Notes: a model not told the origin generated them from the letters alone. Shown: positions 54,584-63,381, counted from the stretch's first letter. The stretch: DNA of 64,000 nucleotides from Sediminibacterium sp. (GCA_030054095.1 JASGCO010000005.1:62001-126000); one strand, 5' to 3'. A program made the numbers and translations.

Positions 54584-56197
54584 ATGAACGAATATGGTTT
54601 AAGGGCGGCAGATGCCTCTGTTGCTCAATTTGGTCTTAAAGACGTAGAAGCAGCGTACTGGAACCTGAATCCAAGCGAGTTAGTGGAAGAATGTATCATA
54701 CGCGGAGAAGGCGTATTAACCGATGTGGGAGCCCTTGCCATTGATACCGGGGAGTTTACCGGCCGCTCACCTAAAGATAAATTCGTTGTATATGACGAAA
54801 ACACAAAAGACAGCGTATGGTGGGGTGATGTAAACAATCGCTTTGAAGCGGATAAATTTGAAATCCTGCATAATCGTATGCTGGCGTATTTGGGAGGGAA
54901 AGAAGTATGGGTACGTGATGCCTATGCTTGTGCCGATCCAACATACCGTATTAATATCCGTGTGGTAAACGAATACCCCTGGAGTAATCTATTTGCGAAT
55001 AACCTCTTTTTACGCCCAACACACGAAGAAATTCTGAATTTTAAGCACGACTGGGTGATTTTAAACGCACCAGGTTTTAAAGCGGATCCAAAAATTGATG
55101 GAACTCGCCAACACAACTTTGCCATTATTAATTTCACTAAAAAAACGATATTGATTGGTGGCACAGGATACACTGGTGAGATAAAAAAATCAATTTTCGC
55201 TGTTTTAAATTACATTTTACCACACGAGAAAAACGTGTTAAGCATGCACTGTTCCGCCAACATTGGTAAAGAAGGCGATACGGCGATTTTCTTTGGCTTG
55301 TCAGGAACCGGTAAAACCACACTTAGTGCTGATCCTAACCGTAAATTGATTGGGGATGATGAACACGGATGGAGCGATAAAGGCGTGTTTAATTTTGAGG
55401 GTGGATGCTATGCCAAATGTGTAGATCTTACCGCGGAAAAAGAACCACAAATTTTTAATGCTATAAAATTCGGTTCCTTGCTGGAAAACATAGACTTCTA
55501 TGAAAATACAACAACGGTAGATTACAGCAACATTTCTAAAACCGAAAATACTCGTGTAAGTTACCCAAGTCACTATATAGATAACGCCGTTTCTCCGGCA
55601 GTTGGTGATATTCCTAAAAACATTTTCTTTTTAACCTGCGATGCGTTTGGTGTATTACCTCCAATCAGTAAATTAACAACAGGTCAGGCCATGTATAACT
55701 TTATTAGTGGTTATACAGCAAAAGTGGCTGGTACCGAAATGGGCATTACCGAACCAACCACAACATTCTCAGCGTGTTTTGGTAAAGCGTTTTTACCATT
55801 GCATCCAACAAAATATGCTGAGCTATTGGGTGAAAAATTAAAGAAACACAAAGTAAACGTGTGGCTGCTTAACACCGGATGGGTGGGCGGTAGCTATGGC
55901 GTAGGAAGCCGCATTAAGTTATCATACACCCGTGCGTTAATTACCGCTGCGTTAAATGGCGAGTTAGATAAGGCAGAATATGGTAAAACAAACTTCTTTA
56001 ATCTGGCGTTTCCAAAAGCGTGCAGTAATGTTCCTGCCGAAATATTAGACCCACGCAACAGTTGGGCCGATAAAAACGCGTATGACGAAAAAGCCAAGAA
56101 TCTGGCAGAGCAGTTTATCAAAAACTTTGCGCAGTATGCCAGTGCAGCAAACGAAGAAATAATGGCCGCTGCTCCAAAAGTGGAAGTAACAGCCTGA
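54584..56197 (+). CDS. pckA: ATP-dependent phosphoenolpyruvate carboxykinase
   Basis: PckA converts oxaloacetate to PEP with ATP and CO2 release, linking the TCA cycle to gluconeogenesis, or runs in reverse in fermentative Bacteroidota. The 537 residues have the ATP-type Walker A motif GLSGTGKTTLSADPNR, the kinase-2 LIGDDEHGW, and the family N-terminal GRSPKDKFVV and HCSANIG segments. Arg- and metal-binding residues in RINIRVVNEYPW and DGTRQHNF are present. It has its own promoter and terminator, so it is a monocistronic unit. Confidence 0.97.
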   Translation: MNEYGLRAADASVAQFGLKDVEAAYWNLNPSELVEECIIRGEGVLTDVGALAIDTGEFTGRSPKDKFVVYDENTKDSVWWGDVNNRFEADKFEILHNRMLAYLGGKEVWVRDAYACADPTYRINIRVVNEYPWSNLFANNLFLRPTHEEILNFKHDWVILNAPGFKADPKIDGTRQHNFAIINFTKKTILIGGTGYTGEIKKSIFAVLNYILPHEKNVLSMHCSANIGKEGDTAIFFGLSGTGKTTLSADPNRKLIGDDEHGWSDKGVFNFEGGCYAKCVDLTAEKEPQIFNAIKFGSLLENIDFYENTTTVDYSNISKTENTRVSYPSHYIDNAVSPAVGDIPKNIFFLTCDAFGVLPPISKLTTGQAMYNFISGYTAKVAGTEMGITEPTTTFSACFGKAFLPLHPTKYAELLGEKLKKHKVNVWLLNTGWVGGSYGVGSRIKLSYTRALITAALNGELDKAEYGKTNFFNLAFPKACSNVPAEILDPRNSWADKNAYDEKAKNLAEQFIKNFAQYASAANEEIMAAAPKVEVTA

Positions 56198-56219
56198 TAA
56201 ATTTTATATGATGAATCTT

Positions 56220-56248
56220 AAACCCCGGATTTCCGGGGTTTTGTTTTT
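56220..56248 (+). terminator. Rho-independent terminator after pckA
   Basis: AAACCCCGG and CCGGGGTTT pair around a four-base loop at 56220-56241 and are followed by T-rich sequence. Confidence 0.85.
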
Positions 56249-56438
56249 AAAGGCACATTTTACATATTGATAATAGTATCAATCCCGATTAATAAACGGT
56301 AATCCGTAAATAAGTATGCTTTATACGGAAAGCCATATCTTTAAATTAAAATTTACCAGCTTTAACACAAGTGCCCGCAGAGCGTTTATGGTCAAGTAAG
56401 GCTAAAATGCTCCGGGGTCTTAACAGAAATAATATACA

Positions 56439-56645
56439 ATGAAGAAGATTATTTTTATAGGTTTTTGCGCAGTTTGGGTATCCTGCAAGCGGAACTACAC
56501 GTGTGTTTGCTCTAACATAGGCGGCGTAGTAAAGAAAGAAGAAATCCACGACACAAAGAAACAGGCCACTAAAAAATGTAATGCTTTATCAGAACAGTAT
56601 CAAAACACCCCCTTTTCAGAGGCAGGTTGTGTACTCACTAAATAA
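56439..56645 (+). CDS. Very small cysteine-rich lipoprotein
   Basis: The 68-residue frame encodes a hydrophobic N-terminus ending in VSC (residues 5-16), as in a lipoprotein, followed by a short domain with cysteines in YTCVCS, KKCNAL and AGCVLT. It is probably a small outer-membrane lipoprotein stabilised by disulfides. The region before it (56249-56438) shows no other gene. Length is near the limit of confident calling. Confidence 0.5.
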   Translation: MKKIIFIGFCAVWVSCKRNYTCVCSNIGGVVKKEEIHDTKKQATKKCNALSEQYQNTPFSEAGCVLTK

Positions 56646-56730
56646 TGTATCCAGAAGCGATACCTTTCATTTCATCAGGTTTGTTTGCCACAGGACGTAA
56701 AAATGTATAACTTACTGCTACTTTAAACAG

Positions 56731-58209
56731 ATGGTAAACGTCCTTTTTACGCACTCTTATTTTTTGCATTTCGACCCCAAGCAATTACAAACCGGAATGC
56801 CGTATCCACCATTAGCAACTCTTTATGCCGCTGCCGTTTTAAGAGAAGCGGGATACAACGTGTCTCTTTATGACGTTCAGTTTTCCAAATCGCCGCAAGA
56901 CATTTTGCCCTCTTTAAACGCATTTAAGCCTCGGTTTTTTGTTGTTTACGACGATGCGTTTAACTACCTCAGTAAAATGTGTCTTACCAATATGCGCGAC
57001 GCGGCATGTGCTATGATAAAACGGGCAAAGGAACAAAACTGCACTGTCATTATATCCAGTTCCGACGCAACCGACCACGCGGAACATTATCTGAACACAG
57101 GTGCTGATGCCGTAATTGTTGGAGAAGCCGAACAAACCCTTCTTGAATATATCCGCTTTTCTGAAGCAAATACGCAAACCGATCCATCGGCAATTAGCGG
57201 ACTTATTTATAAAACCCGCGAAGGAAAAGTGCATAAAACAGCTCCGCGCCAGGTATTAAAAGATTTGGATCAGTTACCACTGCCGGCCTGGGATCTGGTA
57301 AAAATTGAGCCCTACCGCGAAACCTGGCTAAAACACCATGGCTATTTTTCGCTGAATTTTGTAACCACAAGGGGCTGTCCGTATAAATGCAACTGGTGTG
57401 CCAAACCTATTTATGGCAATCGCTATAACTCACATGCCCCCGAGCGGGTGGTGGAGCAAATTGCCGATCTGCAAAAACGGTTTGGTTTTACGCACATTTG
57501 GTTTGCTGATGATATTTTTGGATTAAAGCCCGATTGGCTGCGGCGTTTTGCAGAACATTGCCGCCTTACCAACACCAAGGTAAAATACAAAATACAGTCA
57601 CGCGCCGATTTATTGCTGGAGGAAGATAACATCCGCCATCTTGCCGATTCGGGATGCGATACCGTATGGATGGGTGCCGAAAGCGGTTCTCAAAAAATAC
57701 TGGATGCCATGGACAAAGGGACAAAAGTAGAACAGATTTACGAGGCCACCCGTTTACTGAAAAAGAACGGAATTAAAGTGGCGCTATTTCTGCAATTAGG
57801 ATATTCCGGTGAAACCATACACGATATTCAACTCACCCTGAAAATGGTGAAAGACCTCTTGCCCGACGATTTGGGTATTTCCGTATCGTACCCTTTGCCC
57901 GGAACAAAATTTTACGAATCGGTAAAAGCCCAGCTATCCTCAAAAAGCAATTGGACCGATAGCGATGATCTGGATCTGATGTTCCAAAGCACCTATAAAC
58001 CCGAATTTTATAAACGCCTGCAACGCTACATACACCATCGCTACCGTATGTGGATGGGTCTTCAAAACGGACAGGATTTTATCACCGGAAAAAAAAGAGG
58101 CCTAGCAGCCCTTAAACAATTTTTATCTGTTCCAAAAAACAGTTTAAAATCAGGTATAGAAAAACACCACTTAAAAAAACTGGAACCAGATGCCGCGGCA
58201 AGCCTTTGA
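56731..58209 (+). CDS. Cobalamin-type radical SAM protein 1 of the two-rSAM operon
   Basis: The 492 residues start with a B12-binding-like Rossmann domain (about 1-140, MVNVLFTHSYFLHFDPKQLQ and GADAVIVGEAEQTLLEY). A radical SAM barrel follows, with cluster cysteines 216, 220 and 223 (TTRGCPYKCNWC) and the FADDIFG, GAESGSQKILDAMDKG and LGYSGETIHDI segments. The DxHxxG base-off motif is not obvious, so cobalamin may bind base-on or not at all. Such class B rSAM enzymes methylate unactivated carbons or rearrange substrates. The next gene overlaps its end by 20 bases. Confidence 0.85.
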   Translation: MVNVLFTHSYFLHFDPKQLQTGMPYPPLATLYAAAVLREAGYNVSLYDVQFSKSPQDILPSLNAFKPRFFVVYDDAFNYLSKMCLTNMRDAACAMIKRAKEQNCTVIISSSDATDHAEHYLNTGADAVIVGEAEQTLLEYIRFSEANTQTDPSAISGLIYKTREGKVHKTAPRQVLKDLDQLPLPAWDLVKIEPYRETWLKHHGYFSLNFVTTRGCPYKCNWCAKPIYGNRYNSHAPERVVEQIADLQKRFGFTHIWFADDIFGLKPDWLRRFAEHCRLTNTKVKYKIQSRADLLLEEDNIRHLADSGCDTVWMGAESGSQKILDAMDKGTKVEQIYEATRLLKKNGIKVALFLQLGYSGETIHDIQLTLKMVKDLLPDDLGISVSYPLPGTKFYESVKAQLSSKSNWTDSDDLDLMFQSTYKPEFYKRLQRYIHHRYRMWMGLQNGQDFITGKKRGLAALKQFLSVPKNSLKSGIEKHHLKKLEPDAAASL

Positions 58210-58969
58210 TCATTACGCCTACTCCTACGATAGAGAGTTCACACATTCGCCGATAGGGCAAATGCAACGCGAGCGCGTGTATCGTTTTCTGACGCCTTAT
58301 TTACGAACGAATAAGCAAATCTTAGAACTGAATTGCGGAACCGGTCACGACGCGCTTTATCTGGCAGAACGGGGCCATACCATAACGGCCATTGATATAT
58401 CGGAAGACATGATAAATGTGGCAAAAGGAAAAGCCACAGGCAAGAATCCAACATTTATCTGTGCTGATCTCCAAAATCTTAAAGCGCTGCATCTTCCGAA
58501 ACAAGACCTGGTGTTTTCAAACTTTGGTGGATTAAACTGTATTTCACCTCAGGCGTTTACGGCATTATCGGAATCACTAAACGACCTTCTTTTGCCGGGA
58601 GGCATGTTTGTGGCGGTTATAATGGGAACCAATTGTTTGTGGGAAGATGTTTATTTTAAACGGATTTCGCACCCGGGCTACCAGCGCAGAAAACGACCAG
58701 AAGGGGTAAGCACCTCCGTAAACGGATTAACGTTTACCACCTGGTATTACAGCCCGCAACAAGTGACGGCGTTTCTCAACGAACATTTTACAACAGAACG
58801 TATCATGCCGGTTGGCTTATGGGTTCCGCCCAGTTATCTTAATTATTATTTCGCAAAGCGACCTTTACTGTTAAAAGGATTGTACGCTTTAGAAAGACTG
58901 TTCGCCGGGTTTTCAAGTCTGGCTAATTCGGCCGATCACTATTGTATTTTATTAAAACGACGCCATTGA
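58190..58969 (+). CDS. Class I SAM-dependent methyltransferase between the two rSAM genes
   Basis: The 259 residues form a methyltransferase with motif I LELNCGTGHDALYLAERG, the acidic strand end AIDISEDMI, and the ADLQNL segment. A variable cap at the C-terminus is hydrophobic (LNYYFAKRPLLLKGLYALERL), suggesting a lipophilic or membrane-associated substrate. It overlaps both neighbours by 20 and 4 bases, so the three genes are translationally coupled. It probably modifies the product or precursor of the flanking rSAM enzymes. Confidence 0.85.
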   Translation: MPRQAFDHYAYSYDREFTHSPIGQMQRERVYRFLTPYLRTNKQILELNCGTGHDALYLAERGHTITAIDISEDMINVAKGKATGKNPTFICADLQNLKALHLPKQDLVFSNFGGLNCISPQAFTALSESLNDLLLPGGMFVAVIMGTNCLWEDVYFKRISHPGYQRRKRPEGVSTSVNGLTFTTWYYSPQQVTAFLNEHFTTERIMPVGLWVPPSYLNYYFAKRPLLLKGLYALERLFAGFSSLANSADHYCILLKRRH

Positions 58970-60339
58970 ACATTCTGTTAACCCATAGTTATTTTCTGGA
59001 GGAAGATCCCAAAGAACGGCAAATCATGAAACCTTATATGCCACTGGGGATTCTTTATATCTCTGCTTTTCTGGAACAACAGGGGTTCCCTAATGCGGTG
59101 TTCGATACCACGTTTAGTTCTTTTGCTGCACAGCAAAACTATATTAAAACATCTCCCCCCAATTTGCTAGCCATATACACCAATTTAATGACCCGCGTCA
59201 ACGTTATTAAATTAATTAAATGGGTGAAAACAGAACCAGCGCTGGCACATACTAAAATTGTTCTCGGTGGCCCAGAGGTAAGGCACCACGCGAAAGGATT
59301 TTTAGAAACCGGAGCGGATATTGTAATTGTTGGCGAAGGGGAACAAACCATGCTCGAACTGGTTCAGTGCCTCAAAACAAATCAATCCTTAGAACAGGTA
59401 AACGGAATTGTGTTTAAAACACAACAAAACGAAATAGTACAAACGCCTGAACGCGCGTTAATAAAAGACATTAACGAATTACCCTTACCCAACAGGAAAA
59501 AGGTGGACTTTAAGCCTTACCTGAATGCATGGAAAAGTAAACACGGGTATAGCATGATGAGTGTTAGCACCATGCGCGGTTGTCCCTATACCTGTAAATG
59601 GTGTAGCCGGGCGGTGTACGGAGGAACCTATCGCCGCCGGAAACCCGAATTGGTAGCCGAAGAATTGCTTTTACTGAAGCAAAACTACCAACCCGACAGA
59701 ATCTGGTTTGTGGACGATGTGTTTACCATACACCATAAATGGCTGAAACAATTTGCAGAAGCCGTAAAAACCAGAAACGCCATAATTCCCTACGAAATCA
59801 TCAGTCGCGCCGACCGTTTAAACGAAGAAGTAATACAACTCTTAAAAGACAGCGGATGCGACCGCGTTTGGATTGGCGCAGAAAGTGGCTCACAACGCAT
59901 TATTGACGCCATGGACCGCAGGGTGGATGTGATGGAAACCCGCAAAATGATACAACTGGCCAAACGCTATGGCATTAAAGCCGGAACCTTTATCATGCTG
60001 GGTTATCCGGGAGAAACCCGGTCGGACATTAAGGAAACTATCGAACACCTCGTAGAAGCCAATCCCGATGAATACACCGTAACCATTGCCTATCCCATAA
60101 AAGGAACAGCCCTCTATCAGGAAGTAGAAGCCGATATTACCACACCCTGGCAGTTCGAGCACAACACAGATCGCGACCTGGATTTTAAACGCCGCCATTC
60201 CCGCCGCTATTATGAGTTCGGCGTTAAATGGGTGTACACCGCCGTGTATAGCCGCACCCGCGAAAAAAACCGGCTCAAAAAAGCATTTTTATGGGGTAAA
60301 GGCCTGTACTATCAGGCCCGTATGTTAACCGCCGGATAA
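58966..60339 (+). CDS. Cobalamin-type radical SAM protein 2 of the two-rSAM operon
   Basis: I place the start at the TTG at 58966, whose TTGA overlaps the upstream stop; the protein then begins (M)NILLTHSYFL, matching the MVNVLFTHSYFL of protein 1. The 457 residues keep the same two-domain layout: B12-binding-like N-terminus (VGEGEQTMLEL), radical SAM cysteines 206, 210 and 213 (TMRGCPYTCKWC), FVDDVFT, GAESGSQRIIDAMDR and LGYPGETRSDI. The two enzymes are clear paralogues with roughly the same spacing of motifs and probably act on the same substrate class in sequence. Confidence 0.85.
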   Translation: MNILLTHSYFLEEDPKERQIMKPYMPLGILYISAFLEQQGFPNAVFDTTFSSFAAQQNYIKTSPPNLLAIYTNLMTRVNVIKLIKWVKTEPALAHTKIVLGGPEVRHHAKGFLETGADIVIVGEGEQTMLELVQCLKTNQSLEQVNGIVFKTQQNEIVQTPERALIKDINELPLPNRKKVDFKPYLNAWKSKHGYSMMSVSTMRGCPYTCKWCSRAVYGGTYRRRKPELVAEELLLLKQNYQPDRIWFVDDVFTIHHKWLKQFAEAVKTRNAIIPYEIISRADRLNEEVIQLLKDSGCDRVWIGAESGSQRIIDAMDRRVDVMETRKMIQLAKRYGIKAGTFIMLGYPGETRSDIKETIEHLVEANPDEYTVTIAYPIKGTALYQEVEADITTPWQFEHNTDRDLDFKRRHSRRYYEFGVKWVYTAVYSRTREKNRLKKAFLWGKGLYYQARMLTAG

Positions 60340-60417
60340 ACCAGTTTACAAAAGCCACAAGGCACCGTATATAACAATTAAACGGGTATTAGGCGGCCTC
60401 CCCGTCCCGGCACACAC

Positions 60418-60598
60418 CTTTTCCAAAGTTTCAGAACTTTGGAAAAGATGATCCGCGCACCGGGGCCGGGCTGTGCGCTATAGCCCACTCGCACCTTGCG
60501 GCATCATAGCCGTGTACGGGGGCTCCTGAAGTCGCCGCCGTCACGGTATGCTGACTCGCAAGGTTCTTCGCGGGGCTGCCGCTTCCATCCCTGGCCGG
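60418..60598 (-). repeat. Copy R3 of the dispersed GC-rich structured repeat
   Basis: This copy is the reverse of R2: a perfect 13-bp hairpin (CTTTTCCAAAGTT at 60418, AACTTTGGAAAAG at 60435) comes first, and GGCCAGGGATGGAAGCGG is at the other end on the minus strand. The core GCGAGTCAGC ... GGCGAC ... GAGCCCCCG ... GATGCCGC is conserved, while the flanking stem is CCTTGCG/CGCAAGG. The rest of the 60340-60743 spacer holds no convincing gene. Confidence 0.8.
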
Positions 60599-60709
60599 GA
60601 AGAATCCGAAAGAAAAAAGGTTACATCATCCGGACTCAGGCTTTCCCTTTTCTGATAAAAAACAAGCCAGCTTTTGATTAAGGTCATGGTTTAGACCTCC
60701 AGCTTGTAA

Positions 60710-60717
60710 TACCTTTG
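60710..60717 (+). promoter_or_regulatory. Bacteroidota -7 box for the Hsp20 gene
   Basis: TACCTTTG matches TAnnTTTG, 26 bases before the ATG at 60744. No strict -33 TTG is seen, and no heat-shock operator such as CIRCE is evident. Confidence 0.5.
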
Positions 60718-60743
60718 TTGCAGAAAGTTATAGAGGTATAGCC

Positions 60744-61160
60744 ATGACACTGATTAATTCCAATTTTCCATGGACCGATTTGTCGGAATGGTTTGACGAC
60801 AAATGGTTAAAATCAAGTACCGGTGTTGCTAAATGGACACCAGCCGTAAACGTTATAGATCATCAGGGACATTACGAAATAGAAGTAGCGGCACCTGGTA
60901 TAAAAAAAGACGATTTTAAAATCTCGTACGAAAAGGGGAAACTTACTATTTCCGGCGAGTCAAAAGAGGAGCAGGAAGAAAAGAACAAGAACTATACCCG
61001 TAAGGAATTTAGTTCAAAATCGTTTTCCCGTTCGTTTACCCTGCCCGAAAACGTAAATGAAGACGGTATTCAGGCAAAGTACGAAAATGGTATTTTACGG
61101 TTAACACTTAACAAAACAAGCATAGAGGCACCCAAACGGAAAGAAATAATCATTAGGTAA
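60744..61160 (+). CDS. Hsp20/alpha-crystallin small heat-shock protein
   Basis: The 138 residues form an alpha-crystallin domain: WTPAVNVIDHQGHYEIEVAAPGIKKDDFKI, then TISGESKEEQ, a FSRSFTLPENV strand and the C-terminal GILRLTLNK, followed by an I-x-I-type tail (EIIIR). Such proteins are ATP-independent holdases that keep denatured proteins soluble for DnaK/DnaJ. Its length is typical. It is probably monocistronic. Confidence 0.94.
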   Translation: MTLINSNFPWTDLSEWFDDKWLKSSTGVAKWTPAVNVIDHQGHYEIEVAAPGIKKDDFKISYEKGKLTISGESKEEQEEKNKNYTRKEFSSKSFSRSFTLPENVNEDGIQAKYENGILRLTLNKTSIEAPKRKEIIIR

Positions 61161-61287
61161 GCCAGCAACACACAAAACAAACGCCACTGCTCATAGTGGT
61201 AAAGGAAAATCACCTTCTGGCCGAAGCGATAACCGGTCGGGAGGATGGTTTTCCTGAATTTATAAAAAGTACAAATACAATGCAGAT

Positions 61288-61737
61288 ATGAAAACGCTAA
61301 GAGTAAGGCCAGACAACAACTTTATGCAAACCGCAAAGTGGGAAGAAATCTATGTGTTAGGCGGTCACTGGCAAAACGAGCTCGCGTTTTTCAGAGACGA
61401 ACTGTCTTTTCTGGACATACTCGTAGGGCGTTATCTGGTTTGGATAACGACCCGGGAAAATTATAACAAAGCCATTAAGGTAAGTTCGTCTATAGCATTG
61501 TTAAGCAAAACCCAGAAACAACTAAGCGAAAAAGTAGCAAATCATCTTAAAGAAACGGCCGGTAGAATACGACATGCATCAGAAGAAAACGACGAGGATC
61601 TGAGGGATGCGCATGTGGCTCTGGAAGAGGAATTAACCCAATTGACCAAAGAGTTTAAAGCCCTCAAAAAAGACGTCTTTATGATCACAGAACAAATTAT
61701 TGAAGACGAAAAAGAGCAAAATAGCTTAAAAAGCTAG
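61288..61737 (+). CDS. Hypothetical coiled-coil protein
   Basis: The 149-residue protein is largely alpha-helical, with heptad-like stretches (SSSIALLSKTQKQLSEKVANHL and EEELTQLTKEFKALKKDVFMITEQII). There is no signal peptide or transmembrane segment. An N-terminal segment with WEEIYVLGGHWQNELAFFRDEL precedes the coiled coil. I do not recognise a family. It sits between hsp20 and the Gly/Cys-rich gene and may be stress-related, but this is only proximity. Confidence 0.6.
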   Translation: MKTLRVRPDNNFMQTAKWEEIYVLGGHWQNELAFFRDELSFLDILVGRYLVWITTRENYNKAIKVSSSIALLSKTQKQLSEKVANHLKETAGRIRHASEENDEDLRDAHVALEEELTQLTKEFKALKKDVFMITEQIIEDEKEQNSLKS

Positions 61738-61895
61738 CCTTGCACGTTAGGAAGCAGAACTTTTCCCCGGGACACAAGCAACAACTTATTCAGGTAGTAT
61801 CAGCGTGGGGCAATCAGTCAGGGAAGATATGTGTCCGGTTGAAAAATTAACAATCCGGAAACATTTAATTAACTAAAAAACAAGATACTTATCGT

Positions 61896-61903
61896 TACCT
61901 TTG
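61896..61903 (+). promoter_or_regulatory. Bacteroidota -7 box for the Gly/Cys-rich gene
   Basis: TACCTTTG matches TAnnTTTG and lies 128 bases before the ATG at 62032. The leader is C/T-rich near its end. The upstream spacer from 61738 holds nothing else I can support. Confidence 0.45.
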
Positions 61904-62031
61904 TATAAACAAAAACAAAAGAAACGCAGAAAACGTAACTAACATATCGAAACGCCAAACAGAACCGGTACTTCAATCTCTTTCTTTTCCTCCCTTCTTC
62001 TTTTTTCTAAAACAACAAAAAACAAAACAAG

Positions 62032-62865
62032 ATGAATGCAATTTTAAATCGCTGGACACCAGCCGAGCTGATGATCCTGCAGGAAGGAACGAACGCTAAA
62101 ACCTACAAACTAATCAAGTACACCTTTTTCGATTTGATATTAAAAGATGTGCTACGCCTTGTTCAGGTAGAAAAAGCAATGAACAAGCGCGACCGTCCAA
62201 GAATCTACAAATACGTATGCGTCGGCAAACGGTTTTTCAGCTATAATCCCCATATAATTGAAAAACTATTCCTGGATCCTTTCAACAGAAACATGGAATT
62301 ACAGGTGCTGTTTGGCAACCTGGTAAAAATGGTGGTAAAGACTTACCGGAACGATGCCTCTTTGCAAACAGATGTTATTTTGAACGGAACACTTAGTTCC
62401 TGTTTCGACATGACGACATCCGGGTTTTGGTGGCTCAAACGTTACCATCCCTCTCTTAACACGAAAGGACAGAAACACAAAGAAGAATTAGTGCATGCGC
62501 AGGAAGAAACCGGGCGGCAAATACAAAACAGGATTCAAAATAAAGAACCGGAATTGCTAACCCAGATCAAAGATCTAAGCGGCGCATTGTTCCTGTTGCC
62601 GGGAATAGATTTTGAAGCGCTTGAAGAACTACTGAACAAACACTTTAACCTCGACCGGCAAACACGCGATGCCTTTTATGTACTGCGAACACTGGAAGAA
62701 CAAAACAAAGAGTATGATAGTTCCGGTTGTGGCAGCGGATGTAGTAGTGATAACACAGATGGTGGAGACGGTATAGACAGTGGATGTAGCAGCGATAGCA
62801 GTTGTGGAGGCGATGGGGGCAGTGGATGCAGTTCCTGTGGTGGTGGTTGTGGCGGTGGAGATTAA
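62032..62865 (+). CDS. Gly/Cys/Ser-rich-tailed protein of unknown function
   Basis: The 277 residues consist of a soluble helical N-terminal region (about 1-225, with YKYVCVGKRFFSYNPHIIEKLF and TSGFWWLKRYHP) and a tail of about 45 residues made almost only of Gly, Cys, Ser and Asp (SGCGSGCSSD, CSSCGGGCGGGD). Tails of this kind end TIGR04222-type proteins; the homology is at the level of composition and I do not claim identity. The next gene encodes a GRDP-like domain protein, 17 bases away. The tail may form metal- or disulfide-based links. Confidence 0.6.
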   Translation: MNAILNRWTPAELMILQEGTNAKTYKLIKYTFFDLILKDVLRLVQVEKAMNKRDRPRIYKYVCVGKRFFSYNPHIIEKLFLDPFNRNMELQVLFGNLVKMVVKTYRNDASLQTDVILNGTLSSCFDMTTSGFWWLKRYHPSLNTKGQKHKEELVHAQEETGRQIQNRIQNKEPELLTQIKDLSGALFLLPGIDFEALEELLNKHFNLDRQTRDAFYVLRTLEEQNKEYDSSGCGSGCSSDNTDGGDGIDSGCSSDSSCGGDGGSGCSSCGGGCGGGD

Positions 62866-62882
62866 ACATTAAAACACGTTGT

Positions 62883-63380
62883 ATGATAAACGAAACTGAA
62901 TTTTACAATACCGTTATGCAATTTGATCTGGACGATCCGGATGCCACGCATAACTTTACGCAACGACTGGCTAAAGAAAACAATTGGCCCATAGCTTATA
63001 CCCTCCGCGCAGTGTTTGAGTACAAACGATTTATGTTTCTTATCTGCCACACACATCAACAACTCTCACCATCCGAAGCCGTTGATCAGGTGTGGCACTT
63101 ACACCTGCTCTATACCAAATCGTATTGGGAAGACTTTTGCGGAACAGTATTAAAATGCACTATTCACCACATACCCTCACAGGGAGGAAAGCAGGAGAAC
63201 GCAAAGCACAAAACGATGTATAAAAACACACTGGATATTTACCGGCAGGTTTTTAGCCAATCTCCACCCGAGGATATATGGCCGCCGGCAAACGGCAGAA
63301 GACAGCCAGCGGAGTACCGATGGATAGACCGGAAGCAGTTTTTTATCATTCCACGCCCCAACTGGTGGGGTAAAAAATAA
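62883..63380 (+). CDS. GRDP-like (DUF1399-type) domain protein
   Basis: I use the ATG at 62883; an upstream in-frame start would read through the Gly-rich coding region of the previous gene. The 165 residues contain EYKRFMFLICHTHQQLSPSEAVDQVWHLHLLYTKSYWEDF near residue 43, a good match to the glycine-rich-domain-protein core (RFLxL...PSxxVDxxWHxHxL...Y..DC). The C-terminus is basic (RWIDRKQFFIIPRPNWW). These proteins often accompany Gly/Cys-rich partners. Function unknown. Confidence 0.7.
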   Translation: MINETEFYNTVMQFDLDDPDATHNFTQRLAKENNWPIAYTLRAVFEYKRFMFLICHTHQQLSPSEAVDQVWHLHLLYTKSYWEDFCGTVLKCTIHHIPSQGGKQENAKHKTMYKNTLDIYRQVFSQSPPEDIWPPANGRRQPAEYRWIDRKQFFIIPRPNWWGKK

Positions 63381-63381
63381 A

